From assembly GCF_001552175.1 (NCBI RefSeq), contig NZ_BCQR01000041.1:1-64000 (forward strand): DNA of 64,000 bases, given 5' to 3'. The notes beneath the pieces are model-generated. The model saw only the letters and a program-made list of their open reading frames with translations. It ran no database searches and was not told the DNA's origin. Below are positions 33,851-42,678 of the stretch, piece by piece. The stretch's first letter is position 1, and every line of letters begins with the position of its first letter. A program made the position numbers and the translations under genes. The DNA is from Actinomadura kijaniata NBRC 14229 (lineage in GTDB: Bacteria > Actinomycetota > Actinomycetes > Streptosporangiales > Streptosporangiaceae).

Positions 33851-34585
33851 TCAGGCCGGGGACAGCCGTCCCTTGTCCAGGACGTAGACATCGTCGGCCC
33901 GGCGCGCCAGCACGTGATCGTGGGTCACCAGGACCAGCGCCCGGTCCTCGGCCCGCGCCCGGTCGAACAGCAGGTCCATCACCTGCGCCGCCGTCTGCGG
34001 GTCCAGCGCGCCGGTCGGCTCGTCGGCCAGGATCAGCCGCGGGTCGCGGATCAGCGCCCGCGCGATCGCCACCCGCTGCTGCTCGCCGCCCGACAGGCTC
34101 GCCTGGGTGGCGTGCAGGCGCTCGCCGAGGCCGACGCGGCGCAGCGCCTCGTCGGCCAGCTCGTAGCGGCGGCGCAGCGTCCTGCCGCCCGCGTACAGCA
34201 GCGGGGCCGCGACCTGCTGCCGGGCCGTCCGCCGCTGCAACAGGTTGAGCTGCTGGAACACGAATCCGATCGTCTCGCCGCGCAGCCCCGCCCGGTCGCG
34301 TTCGCGCATGGTGGTCGTCTCGCGGCCGTAGATGCGGACGGTCCCGGTGTCGGGGCGTTCCAGCAGGCCGAGCACGTTGAGCAGGGTGGACTTGCCCGCG
34401 CCGGACAGCCCCACGATCGCGGCGGTCGCGCCCGGGCGCACCGTCAGCGTCACGTCCTCCAGCACCGTGAGCGGCTCCGCGCGTCCCTTCAGCTTGAAGC
34501 GCTTGGTGACGCCCTCGACGGCGAGCACGGGCTCGGGCGGCGGTCCGGCGACGCGCAGGTCGCCGGGTTCGGGGATGACGCTCAC
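33851..34585 (-). CDS. ABC exporter ATPase (MacB/LolD type)
   Basis: 244-residue ATPase with Walker A GLSGAGKS (59-66), signature LSGGEQQR, Walker B LILADEPTGALD and the H-loop VTHDH. It energises the FtsX-like permease two genes upstream. GTG 34585 overlaps the adaptor gene stop by 4 bases, so permease, adaptor and ATPase form one leftward operon with the genes read in that order. Confidence 0.93.
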   Translation of the reverse strand: MSVIPEPGDLRVAGPPPEPVLAVEGVTKRFKLKGRAEPLTVLEDVTLTVRPGATAAIVGLSGAGKSTLLNVLGLLERPDTGTVRIYGRETTTMRERDRAGLRGETIGFVFQQLNLLQRRTARQQVAAPLLYAGGRTLRRRYELADEALRRVGLGERLHATQASLSGGEQQRVAIARALIRDPRLILADEPTGALDPQTAAQVMDLLFDRARAEDRALVLVTHDHVLARRADDVYVLDKGRLSPA

Positions 34586-35595
34586 GACGTCGGCCCCTCC
34601 TCGGGGCCGCCCTGCGGGGCCGGCGGCACGTCGAACGCCGCGTCGTCGGGCGCCCGGTCGAGGATCTTGTCGCCCTCCTTCAGGCCGCTCACGATCTCGA
34701 CCTGCTTGCCGTCGTTGACGCCCAGCTCGACCTTGCGCGTCTGGCGCGAGCCGTCCTCGCCGACGACGGTGACGCGTCCCTTGGACGCCTGCCCGAGCAC
34801 CGCCGACAGCGGCACCACCACCGCGTCGTCCACCCGGTCCGTGGTGATCGCCATCTTGGCGCGGATGCCCGCGAACACCCGCTGGTGGGCCGGGATCCGG
34901 CAGGTGACCTCGACGTTCTCACCGCCGCCACCACCGCCGTCACCGTCGCCGGATCCGGGAGCCGGGGGCTGCTGCGGGCCGCCCTGCCCCTGCGGCGCGG
35001 TCGGCTTGCCGGACGCCCCGGCCCCGTAGGCGAGCAGGCGGCACCGGAACGGCTCGGGCCCGTGGTCGATCGCCAGCTTGATCTCCTTGGGCCGGTTGTA
35101 GAGGCGGTACACCTCCTTGGCGTCGATCGTGGCGACGGCCTGGAACCGGCGCTGGTCGAGCTGCGCGACCGGCTCGGCGGGCGTGATCTCCTGCCCCACG
35201 GTCGCGGCCAGCCCGGAGACCCGCCCGGCGACCGGCGCGAGCACCGCGACGGTCTTGTCCTTGCCCTTCCCCGGCACCTTGATCGACAGCAGGCTCTCGC
35301 CCCGGCCGACGAGCTGCCCGTCCCGGCGGTGCACGGCGGTGACGGTGCCCGGCCTGGTCGCCTTGACCGGGACCGGCGGGTCGGCGCGCACCACGGCGTC
35401 CACGTTGAGCCGGCTGACGATCGTCCCGGTCCCCACAGTGATCGTCTTCGGGGACAGGTCGGCGGCGGGCAGCGGGTCCATCGGCACCGGTGGCGTGGCC
35501 CCGCCGGTGCCCGCCAGATAGCCGGTGCCGCCGACGACACCCAGCACCGCCACGAGAATCCCGGCCTTGGCCAGGCGGTTCCCCCATCGGGGCAT
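34582..35595 (-). CDS. Membrane-fusion (HlyD/RND-type) adaptor of the ABC system
   Basis: 337-residue periplasmic-type adaptor anchored by an N-terminal segment (about 12-30). The lipoyl-like and beta-barrel parts contain VKATRPGTVTAVHRRDGQLV and VVVPLSAVLGQASKGRVTVV. A Gly/Asp-rich linker (DGDGGGGGGE) interrupts the beta-barrel. It resembles MacA but is used in a monoderm organism, as in the VEX-type and similar systems. It lies between permease and ATPase genes. Confidence 0.88.
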   Translation of the reverse strand: MPRWGNRLAKAGILVAVLGVVGGTGYLAGTGGATPPVPMDPLPAADLSPKTITVGTGTIVSRLNVDAVVRADPPVPVKATRPGTVTAVHRRDGQLVGRGESLLSIKVPGKGKDKTVAVLAPVAGRVSGLAATVGQEITPAEPVAQLDQRRFQAVATIDAKEVYRLYNRPKEIKLAIDHGPEPFRCRLLAYGAGASGKPTAPQGQGGPQQPPAPGSGDGDGGGGGGENVEVTCRIPAHQRVFAGIRAKMAITTDRVDDAVVVPLSAVLGQASKGRVTVVGEDGSRQTRKVELGVNDGKQVEIVSGLKEGDKILDRAPDDAAFDVPPAPQGGPEEGPTS

Positions 35596-35606
35596 GGTCG
35601 CTCTCC

Positions 35607-36830
35607 CTAACTGCGGATCGCCTGGATCACCGAGCGCTGCATCGCCCGCAGCGCCGGGATCAGGCCGGTCAACAGGCCCACGCACACGGCCACCCCCATG
35701 CCGAGCAGCGCCGCCCGCCACGGGAACACCATCGCCAGGTCGGCCTCGGCGAACGGCCCCTGATCTCGCAGGAACCCGAACAGCGGCCCGCTGATCGCGT
35801 ACACCCCCGCGATCCCCAGGGCCCCGCCGACGCACGACACGATCAGCGCCTCCAGCAGCACCGTCAGGAACAGGTCCGGCCCGGTGGCGCCGAAGCACCG
35901 CTGCACGCCCAGCTCGCTGCGCCGCTGCCGCACCGCCATCAGCCCGAGCACCAGTCCCGGGAGCGAGCCCAGCACCAGCAGGAACGCCGCCACGGCCAGC
36001 AGCACCTTGCCGAACGTCCCGCTGATGACGCCGGTGTCGCCCTCCTGCCGATAGATCTCCACCCGGCCGAGGCCCCACGAACGGGCGGCGTCGGCCTTGA
36101 GCTGCTCCTTCACGCGTGCGGCGTCGGCCTTGGGCACGCGCACCACGTACGAGGTCGACTCCTCGCCGAGCTGCCACCGCGCCATCGCCCGGTACGGCAT
36201 GTAGATCTCCGAGGCGGCCCAGGGCGCGCCGCCGCCGAGCACCCCGACGACCCGGCACCGCACCCACTGGCGGGGCGCCCCGACCTCGACGACGGCCCCG
36301 ACGGGGTTCGGGCCCAGCTTCTTGGCGAACTTGGCGTTCACCACCAGCTGCGGCTCCAGCCGGTGGTCGTCCACGGGCTTGAGCCACCGCCCGGACACCA
36401 CCGAGATCCGCCGGATCCGGTCCAGGCTCGACGCGGCCCCGACGACGCTGAGCTCGCCGCCGTCGTCGTCGCCGGTCTTGATGGGGCGGACGCCGTCCGG
36501 CAGGACCTGCCGGAACGCGGGCGCCTGCGCGGTCCGCAGCGGGCTGCCCACGACCCGGTACCGGCGCAGATCGGCCTCGATCCGCGTGATGGCCTCGTCG
36601 GACAGCTTGGGCGGCCCTTCCTGCGAGGCGGCGTCCACGGTCAGCGTGACCGGCCGCCCGACCTGCTGCTCGAACGTCTGCACCACGGCCTGCTGCGCCA
36701 GCCCGCCGAGCGCGATGGCGAGGGTCACCACGGCGACCAGCGCCGACACGCACATCAGCGACAGGGTGACGCGAACCTTACTGGTGCGGATCTCCGCGAA
36801 CGCGGACAGCACCATCCCCCATACGGGCAT
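35607..36830 (-). CDS. FtsX/MacB-type ABC permease
   Basis: 407-residue permease with four membrane segments (about 20-45, 275-305, 325-350 and 365-395) and a large extracellular domain between the first two (MacB_PCD and FtsX regions). LGVQRCFGATGPDLF near the third segment is the family coupling region. It is the first gene of the permease-adaptor-ATPase operon. A TGATCACC dyad lies just upstream of ATG 36830. Confidence 0.9.
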   Translation of the reverse strand: MPVWGMVLSAFAEIRTSKVRVTLSLMCVSALVAVVTLAIALGGLAQQAVVQTFEQQVGRPVTLTVDAASQEGPPKLSDEAITRIEADLRRYRVVGSPLRTAQAPAFRQVLPDGVRPIKTGDDDGGELSVVGAASSLDRIRRISVVSGRWLKPVDDHRLEPQLVVNAKFAKKLGPNPVGAVVEVGAPRQWVRCRVVGVLGGGAPWAASEIYMPYRAMARWQLGEESTSYVVRVPKADAARVKEQLKADAARSWGLGRVEIYRQEGDTGVISGTFGKVLLAVAAFLLVLGSLPGLVLGLMAVRQRRSELGVQRCFGATGPDLFLTVLLEALIVSCVGGALGIAGVYAISGPLFGFLRDQGPFAEADLAMVFPWRAALLGMGVAVCVGLLTGLIPALRAMQRSVIQAIRS

Positions 36831-36848
36831 AGCCCCCGCCCCCAGCCA

Positions 36849-36871
36849 TGATCACCCGATCCAGGTGATCA
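36849..36871. promoter_or_regulatory. Operator-like dyad upstream of the ABC operon
   Basis: TGATCACC (36849-36856) and GGTGATCA (36864-36871), 7-base spacer, 19 bases upstream of the permease start. The following stretch to 37151 (about 280 bases) holds no gene or other signal that I can support. Confidence 0.45.
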
Positions 36872-37151
36872 CGCACCCTACAGCACTACATACCGCGTAC
36901 GTAAGACCTTCCCGCAACCCCGGACGAACCCCCTGTTCAGGGGACCAACCGAGGGTCGTTCGCGATCCGCGTCCCACCTCCCGCGCCCAGGCGGCCGGGG
37001 TGGCGTTGTCGTGACGGCCCTGGAGCAGCAGGGGGGTTCCGGGCGGTACCGACGGCCCGCGCCCGCGGGTTGCGGAGTCCGAGTCCAGAGGGCGTCCCGA
37101 CCGCGACAGGAGGCGGCCAGGCGTCGGTTCCGGTCCCGCAGCCGTCGCAGC

Positions 37152-37451
37152 TCACACCCGCTTGACCAGGGGTTCCAGCGCGGGATGGCAGCGGCCCGGC
37201 TCGATGGTGACGATCTCGTACTCCGCGACCCCGGCGACGACGAACGGGTCGGCGGCGGCGATCCGCTCGGCCTCCTCCCGGCTCACCCCCACGGCGACGA
37301 TCGCCCCGCCGAGCTCCTCGGGCACGGTCTGGCCCGACACGAGGAACGTCCCGGCGGCGTGATGCCGTTCGAGGTACTCCACATGCCCCGCGACATGCGG
37401 CTCCACGTCCTCCGCGTCCCCGGTGTACCGAACGATCATCAGATGCGGCAC
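37152..37451 (-). CDS. YciI-like protein (YCII domain)
   Basis: 99-residue protein with the YCII-fold pattern: LMIVRYTGDAEDVEPHVAGH at the start, GAIVAVGVSREEAERIAAADP in the middle and EYEIVTIEP near the end. YciI proteins are small ferredoxin-like enzymes or accessory subunits, sometimes dehalogenases. GTG 37451 is the best start; an ATG four codons later is possible. It diverges from the HNH gene across 69 bp. Confidence 0.8.
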   Translation of the reverse strand: MPHLMIVRYTGDAEDVEPHVAGHVEYLERHHAAGTFLVSGQTVPEELGGAIVAVGVSREEAERIAAADPFVVAGVAEYEIVTIEPGRCHPALEPLVKRV

Positions 37452-37520
37452 GCGATCACCCCCGCCAGCGATGTCCGACAGGCACCATAAGTTGGGAATG
37501 TAGCGAACCAGGGAGCCGCC

Positions 37521-38537
37521 GTGAGCGAGGACTTCTACCGCGCCGACCCGACCCCGTACGCGTCGTGGCGGCTGGCCGTCCTCATGGGGCGGAACGTCCG
37601 CACCTACAAGTTCGCCCTCGGCCACGCCCTGCTGGAGGCGGCGGCCCAGGACCGCACCGAGATCCCGCTCACCGAACTGGCCACCACCTACGCGACGGGC
37701 CTCCTGCGACGCCTGGAACACGCCCCCCAGGCGTCTCCGAACGCCCCGGCCACCAGGACCGACCCGCTCGTCGTCGCCGCCGAGGAGGCCGCGGAGAGCC
37801 GCCGGATCGGCCGTCCCACCGAACGGCTGGTGGAGGCCGCGACCGCCAACATGCCCGGCATGGTCATGCGGAAGTTCCACAACCTGCACGGCTCGGAGGT
37901 GCCGCACCGCTTCTACGAGGTGACCGGCCGGGGCCGCGACCGCCTCGTCCGCCTCACCCCCGCGCTCCGCCGGGTGGCGCTGTCGGAGCGGATCGACGTC
38001 CTGCGCGGCGAGCTGCGGTCCCGCTGGGAGATCGTGGAGAGCTCGTTCAGCACCGGCATCGGCCCGGCCCTGCTGGCCGAGGGCCTGGTGCCCGACCTCG
38101 CCGACGGGCTCCTCTACGACCGGCGCCGCCGCCGTCCCGTCACGGGCGTCAGGGACGCGGTCATCGGCTTCCAGCACGGCAGGTGCCTGAGCTGTCACCA
38201 GCCGATCAACGCCGACGACGAGTGCGCCGTCGACCACGTGTTCCCGTACGCGCTCATGGACCGCCTCGGCGCGCACGGCGGCTGGAAGGGCCCGGACCTG
38301 GACGCCGTCTGGAACCTGGCCCCCGCCCACGCCGCCTGCAACTCCGCCAAGAGCGACCATCTCCCCGGCTCGGACGAGCTGCGCCGCCTCGCCGAGCGCA
38401 ACGAGGCCGTCATGCGCTCCCCGGTCCCTCTCCGGAGGACGCTGGAGCTGGCCCTCCGCAACCACCGCTACAACGCCGCGAAGCCCGGCGAGTGGCGGCG
38501 CTTCGTCCGCGACGTCAACCACCTGATCAACAGCTGA
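37521..38537 (+). CDS. HNH endonuclease-domain protein
   Basis: 338 residues. The C-terminal third has a complete HNH zinc-finger nuclease: Cys222 and Cys225 (CLSCHQPI), the His239 of VDHVFPYAL, Asn265 (VWNLAP) and His270, then CNSAKSDH. The first 200 residues are helical and unlike any domain I recognise. Stand-alone HNH proteins of this kind include putative defence nucleases. The start is GTG 37521 with GGGAG five bases upstream. Its 3' end overlaps the convergent kinase gene by 11 bases. Confidence 0.85.
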   Translation: MSEDFYRADPTPYASWRLAVLMGRNVRTYKFALGHALLEAAAQDRTEIPLTELATTYATGLLRRLEHAPQASPNAPATRTDPLVVAAEEAAESRRIGRPTERLVEAATANMPGMVMRKFHNLHGSEVPHRFYEVTGRGRDRLVRLTPALRRVALSERIDVLRGELRSRWEIVESSFSTGIGPALLAEGLVPDLADGLLYDRRRRRPVTGVRDAVIGFQHGRCLSCHQPINADDECAVDHVFPYALMDRLGAHGGWKGPDLDAVWNLAPAHAACNSAKSDHLPGSDELRRLAERNEAVMRSPVPLRRTLELALRNHRYNAAKPGEWRRFVRDVNHLINS

Positions 38538-39681
38538 CCCGTTCCGCGGCCCGGGTGAACGTGACGCGGACGGTCAGGCCGCCGTCGGGGTTCGGGGTGG
38601 CGGTGGCCTGGGCTTTGTGGGCCTTCGCTATGGAGGTCACGATGGACAGGCCGAGGCCCGTGCCCTCGCCCCGGGTGTGGCGGCGGGGATTCAGGCGGCG
38701 GAACGGCTCGAACAGGTGGGGGACCGTTTCGGGTGGGATTCTCGGGCCCGTGTTGGTGACCGTCAGGCCGCTCTCGTCCAGGTGGACCGCTATGCGGCCG
38801 TCCGGGACGTTGTAGCGGGTCGCGTTCTCCAGGAGGTTGCGGACCAGGTGGCTCAGCAGCGCCGGGTCGCCCTGGAGGACGAACGGCTCCAGGCGGGTGT
38901 CCAGGCGGAGGGAGCGGGACTCGCGTTCGGGGGCCTGTTCCGCCGCCGCCTGGACGATCACCTGGGCCAGGTCCACGGGCTCGGTGCGGTCCAGGCCCTG
39001 GTCGCTGGCCGACAGCAGCAGCAGGCCCTCGATCAGGCGTTCGCTGCGGTCGGCGACGGTCAGCAGGCGGGTGCGGACCTCCGCCACGCGTTCGGGGGTC
39101 GGGTCGGACAGGCCGATCTCCAGGGCGGCGCGCTGGACGGCCAGGGGAGTGCGCAGCTCGTGGGCCGCGTTCGCCACGAACCGCTGCTGGGACGCCACCA
39201 GCGCCGAGATGCGGTCCAGCATCGCGTCGAACGTGTCCGCCAGGTCCTTCAGCTCGCCCGGCGGCGCCGCCAGGGCGATGCGTTCGTGCAGGGTCTCGCC
39301 GGACAGGCGGCGGGCCGTCGCGGTGATCGTGTGCACGGGGCGCAGGACGCGGCCCGCCATCCACCAGGCCAGGGCGATCGACAGCAGCGCGAAGACCGCC
39401 AGGGCGACCAGGGAGACGGTCAGGAGCTGGTCCAGGGTCGTCCGCTCGGCGGCGTCCGCCAGGCGGACCGCCTCGTCCTGCTGGTGCGGGAGGTACTCGG
39501 CGGGGCGGGCGGGCACGGCCCTCGCGGTCTCCCGCGACACCGTCACCGTGATCGCCTGGCTGAGGCTCGGGGCCAGGGCGCGGCGCATCAGGACGTGGAC
39601 CAGCGCGATCAGCCCGCCGCCCGCCAGCAGGATCAGCCCGCCGTACAGCGCCGTCAGCCGGGCGCGGGCGGTGATCCTCAC
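38527..39681 (-). CDS. Sensor histidine kinase
   Basis: 384 residues: membrane segments at about 8-32 and 88-108 around a short extracellular loop, a HAMP domain (about 108-160), the phospho-acceptor His174 in NAAHELRTPL, and a HATPase domain with LVRNLLENATRYN and GEGTGLGLSIV. It partners the adjacent response regulator, with a 4-base GTGA overlap. The pair diverges from the lipoprotein-ABC export operon. Confidence 0.93.
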   Translation of the reverse strand: MRITARARLTALYGGLILLAGGGLIALVHVLMRRALAPSLSQAITVTVSRETARAVPARPAEYLPHQQDEAVRLADAAERTTLDQLLTVSLVALAVFALLSIALAWWMAGRVLRPVHTITATARRLSGETLHERIALAAPPGELKDLADTFDAMLDRISALVASQQRFVANAAHELRTPLAVQRAALEIGLSDPTPERVAEVRTRLLTVADRSERLIEGLLLLSASDQGLDRTEPVDLAQVIVQAAAEQAPERESRSLRLDTRLEPFVLQGDPALLSHLVRNLLENATRYNVPDGRIAVHLDESGLTVTNTGPRIPPETVPHLFEPFRRLNPRRHTRGEGTGLGLSIVTSIAKAHKAQATATPNPDGGLTVRVTFTRAAERVSC

Positions 39682-40337
39682 GGGGCCATCCGGTAGCCCG
39701 CGCCGGAGACCGTCTCGATGGGGTTCGGGTCGCCGAGCTTGGCGCGGAGCTTGCTGACGGTCACACGGACGGTGTTGGAGTAGTAGCTGACGTGCTCCTC
39801 CCAGACCTGTTCGATCAGGTCCTCGGGGCTGACGACGGCGCCCTCGGCCCGCAGGAGGGTCTCCAGCACCGCGAACTCCTTGCGCGACAGCTCCAGGCGG
39901 CGGCCGCCCCGGTACGCCTGGCGGCGGGAGGTGTCCAGGGTGATGTCGGCGTTCTCCAGGACGGGCGGCAGCGCGGGGCGGGCGCGGCGGCCCAGCGCCA
40001 CCACGCGGGCGACCAGCTCCTCGTAGGAGAACGGCTTGGGCAGGTAGTCGTCGGCCCCCAGCCCCAGGCCCTCGACGCGGTCGCGGACGGTGCCCGAGGC
40101 GGTGAGCATCAGGATCCGGGTGTGCCGCCCGCTGCGCACCACCTGCCGGCAGACCTGGTCGCCGTGCACGCCGGGCAGGTCCCGGTCCAGCACCAGGACG
40201 TCGTAGTCCATGTCCGCGAACCGGCGCAGCGCCTCGGCCCCGTCCATCGCGACGTCGGCGGCCATCGCCGCGGCCCGCAGACCCTCGGCGATCAGCTCCG
40301 CCAGGTAGGCCTCGTCCTCCACCACCAGAACACGCAT
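39678..40337 (-). CDS. OmpR-family response regulator
   Basis: 219 residues. The receiver domain has Asp51 (phosphorylation), Asp8/Glu7 acidic pocket and Lys101 in LPKPFSYEELVARV. The C-terminal winged helix has KEFAVLETLLRAEGAVVSPE and YYSNTVRVTVSKLRAKLG. Genes that diverge from it, starting 132 bases away, are the lipoprotein-adaptor-ATPase-permease set, the likely regulon. Confidence 0.95.
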   Translation of the reverse strand: MRVLVVEDEAYLAELIAEGLRAAAMAADVAMDGAEALRRFADMDYDVLVLDRDLPGVHGDQVCRQVVRSGRHTRILMLTASGTVRDRVEGLGLGADDYLPKPFSYEELVARVVALGRRARPALPPVLENADITLDTSRRQAYRGGRRLELSRKEFAVLETLLRAEGAVVSPEDLIEQVWEEHVSYYSNTVRVTVSKLRAKLGDPNPIETVSGAGYRMAP

Positions 40338-40469
40338 ACCCCCGTCCTACCTGACCTGGGATTTCGAAAAGATAAAGCGTCCGGTTAGGGAAACGAAAGC
40401 CGCGTTCCGGTCACCGTTCGTGGGGTGCCGGACCGCCGGGGTCCGGCCGTGACCGGAAGGACCCCTGCG

Positions 40470-40964
40470 ATGTTCGACAGGTACCGGATGCTCGCGGCGG
40501 CCTCGGGGCTCGCCGCGCTGGCGTTCCTCGGCGCGGCCTGCGGCGGCGCGGACGGCGCAGGCGCCGGCGGCGCGACCGGCGGCCGGACGGGGGCCGACTC
40601 CCGGTTCGGCACCCACGACCAGCAGCTCAGGCTCGCCAGGTGCATGCGCGACAACGGCATCGAGATGGCCGATCCCAAGCCCGGGCAGGAAGGCGTGTCG
40701 ATCTCCGTGGGCGGCAAGGACACCGACCCCGGCAGGATCCAGGAGGCCATGCGGAAGTGCCGCACGCGGGTGGGGCTGCCCGAGGCCCCCAGCGGCCCCA
40801 CCCAGGAGGAGAAGGACAAGGCCCTCAAGTTCGCCCGCTGCATGCGCGAACACGGCATCGACATGCCCGATCCGAAGTTCGACAAGAGCGCGCAACCGGC
40901 GATCAGGCCCGGCGGGGACACCGCCAGGTTCGAGCGGGCCATGAAGGAGTGCAACGCCCGGTGA
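40470..40964 (+). CDS. Lipoprotein with duplicated CMR-helix motif
   Basis: 164 residues. The signal peptide and lipobox LGAAC place lipidated Cys24 on the outer face of the membrane. Two copies of a motif follow: LRLARCMRDNGIEMADPK and LKFARCMREHGIDMPDPK, each with a Cys-Met-Arg turn, so the mature protein is an internal duplication. Such proteins occur upstream of peptidoglycan-binding adaptors in actinobacteria; function is unknown. GGAAGG precedes ATG 40470. Confidence 0.85.
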   Translation: MFDRYRMLAAASGLAALAFLGAACGGADGAGAGGATGGRTGADSRFGTHDQQLRLARCMRDNGIEMADPKPGQEGVSISVGGKDTDPGRIQEAMRKCRTRVGLPEAPSGPTQEEKDKALKFARCMREHGIDMPDPKFDKSAQPAIRPGGDTARFERAMKECNAR

Positions 40965-42004
40965 TGCGACGCAGGACGCTCCTCGGCGTCGCGGCGGCCG
41001 TGGCCGTCGCCGCCGGAACGGGCATCGCCGTCACCACGACCGGCGACGGCCCGCCGAAGGCCACCGCCGTTCCCCTGCCCACCGTCCCGGTGGAACGCGG
41101 CGACCTCAGCGAGGGCACCACGGTCGACGGGACGCTCGGCTACGGGGGAGAGCGCAAGATCAAGGCAGGTGCCGCCGGAACGCTCACCTGGCTGCCGGGC
41201 GCCGGGACGGTGCTGCGGCGCGGCGACCGGCTGTACGAGCTGGACGGCCGTCCCGTCCGGCTGATGTACGGCGAACGCCCCATGTACCGCGTCCTCAGAA
41301 CCGGCTCCAAAGGGCCCGACGTGCGCCGGCTGGAGGAGAACCTGAACGCCCTCGGCTACGGCGGCGCGCTGACGGTGGACGGCTCCTTCACCCGCGCCAC
41401 CGCGGACGCGGTCGACCGCTGGCGGCGCGCCAACGGCCACCGGCGCGGCCGGACCGCCGGCCCCGAACAGATCGTCTTCGCCCCGGGGCCCGTCCGGGTC
41501 GGGAGCCGCGACGCCGCCGCGGGGGACCGGGCCGCCCCCGGCACGGCGGTGCTGACGGCCTCCGGCTCCCGGCGGACGGTCGCGTTCCGCATGAAGGTCG
41601 CCGAGGCGGGCCTGGTCCGTCGCGGCACGAGGATCACCGTGGACCTGCCCGGCGGCGGCACCGCCAGGGGCACGGTCCGCTTGGTCGGGGCGCGCGCCAC
41701 CAGGGACGAGGACGGCACCAGCCGCATCGAGGTCCTGGCCGGACTCGACGACCCGGACCGGGCGGGCGGCCTGGACCAGGCCCCGGTGACCGTGACGCTG
41801 GCGACCCGCACCCGCCGCGACGTGCTGTCGGTCCCGGTGCAGGCGCTGCTGGCGCTGCCCGGCGGCGGCTACGGCGTGCGGATCGTCGCGGGCGGCGCGC
41901 GCCGGACGGCCGAGGTCGAGGTCGGGGTCTTCGGCGGCGGACGCGTCGAGGTCCGGGGCGACGGCGTCGCCGAGGGAACACGGGTGGAGGTGCCCGAGTC
42001 GTGA
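40964..42004 (+). CDS. Adaptor protein with peptidoglycan-binding domain
   Basis: 346 residues: a signal anchor (about 7-26), a peptidoglycan_binding_1 domain (about 111-158, LRTGSKGPDVRRLEENLNAL) inserted in a membrane-fusion-type fold (TVDLPGGGTARGTVRLVG, VLSVPVQALLALPGG). It probably links the ABC pump to the cell wall. Its ATG overlaps the lipoprotein stop (TGATG), and its own stop overlaps the ATPase start, showing tight coupling. Confidence 0.88.
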   Translation: MRRRTLLGVAAAVAVAAGTGIAVTTTGDGPPKATAVPLPTVPVERGDLSEGTTVDGTLGYGGERKIKAGAAGTLTWLPGAGTVLRRGDRLYELDGRPVRLMYGERPMYRVLRTGSKGPDVRRLEENLNALGYGGALTVDGSFTRATADAVDRWRRANGHRRGRTAGPEQIVFAPGPVRVGSRDAAAGDRAAPGTAVLTASGSRRTVAFRMKVAEAGLVRRGTRITVDLPGGGTARGTVRLVGARATRDEDGTSRIEVLAGLDDPDRAGGLDQAPVTVTLATRTRRDVLSVPVQALLALPGGGYGVRIVAGGARRTAEVEVGVFGGGRVEVRGDGVAEGTRVEVPES

Positions 42005-42678
42005 ACGTCGTCGAACTGTCCGGCGTCCGCAAGGAGTACCCCGGCGGTGTCGTCGCGCTCGCGGGCGTGGACCTGACCGTCCGGCGCGGCGAGCTGGTGG
42101 GGATCGTCGGTCCCTCGGGATCGGGCAAGTCCACGCTGCTGCACATCGTCGGCAGCCTCGACCGGCCCACCCGCGGCACCGTCCGGATCGCCGGACACGA
42201 CGTGGCCGGGCTGACCGACCGGGAGCTGGCGGCGCTGCGGGCGCGGCACATCGGGTTCGTCTTCCAGTCGTTCCACCTGGCCCCCGGGCTGACGGCGCTG
42301 GACAACGTCGCCGACGGCCTCCTGTACCGCGGCACGCCGCTCCGGGAACGCCGCCGCCGCGCCGCCGCGGCCCTGGAACGCGTCGGTCTCGCCGAACGCC
42401 TCACCCACCGCCCCCACGAACTGTCCGGCGGGCAGCGGCAACGCGTCGCCATCGCCCGCGCCGTCGCCGGCGACCCCGACCTGCTGCTGGCCGACGAACC
42501 GACCGGCGCGCTCGACACCGCCTCGGGCGGGGCGGTCCTGGAACTGCTGCGCGACCTGAACGCCGAGGGCACCACCATCGCCGTGATCACCCATGACCAC
42601 GAGATCGCCGCCGCGCTGCCCCGCCGGGTGCGCGTCCGCGACGGCCGCGTCGTCGCCGACGAGGCGGCGGTCCGATGA
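42001..42678 (+). CDS. ABC exporter ATPase (MacB/LolD type)
   Basis: 225-residue ATPase: Walker A GPSGSGKS (37-44), signature LSGGQRQR, Walker B LLLADEPTGALD and H-loop THDHE. The start GTG 42001 overlaps the adaptor stop, and its stop overlaps the permease start. It belongs with the downstream FtsX-like permease and the upstream peptidoglycan-binding adaptor. Confidence 0.93.
   Translation: MNVVELSGVRKEYPGGVVALAGVDLTVRRGELVGIVGPSGSGKSTLLHIVGSLDRPTRGTVRIAGHDVAGLTDRELAALRARHIGFVFQSFHLAPGLTALDNVADGLLYRGTPLRERRRRAAAALERVGLAERLTHRPHELSGGQRQRVAIARAVAGDPDLLLADEPTGALDTASGGAVLELLRDLNAEGTTIAVITHDHEIAAALPRRVRVRDGRVVADEAAVR

Noticed and set aside
37011-37490. A plus-strand gene in the spacer beside the YciI gene
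   Set aside because: It has Arg-rich composition with no start signal and runs antisense to the YciI gene, which has clear family features.
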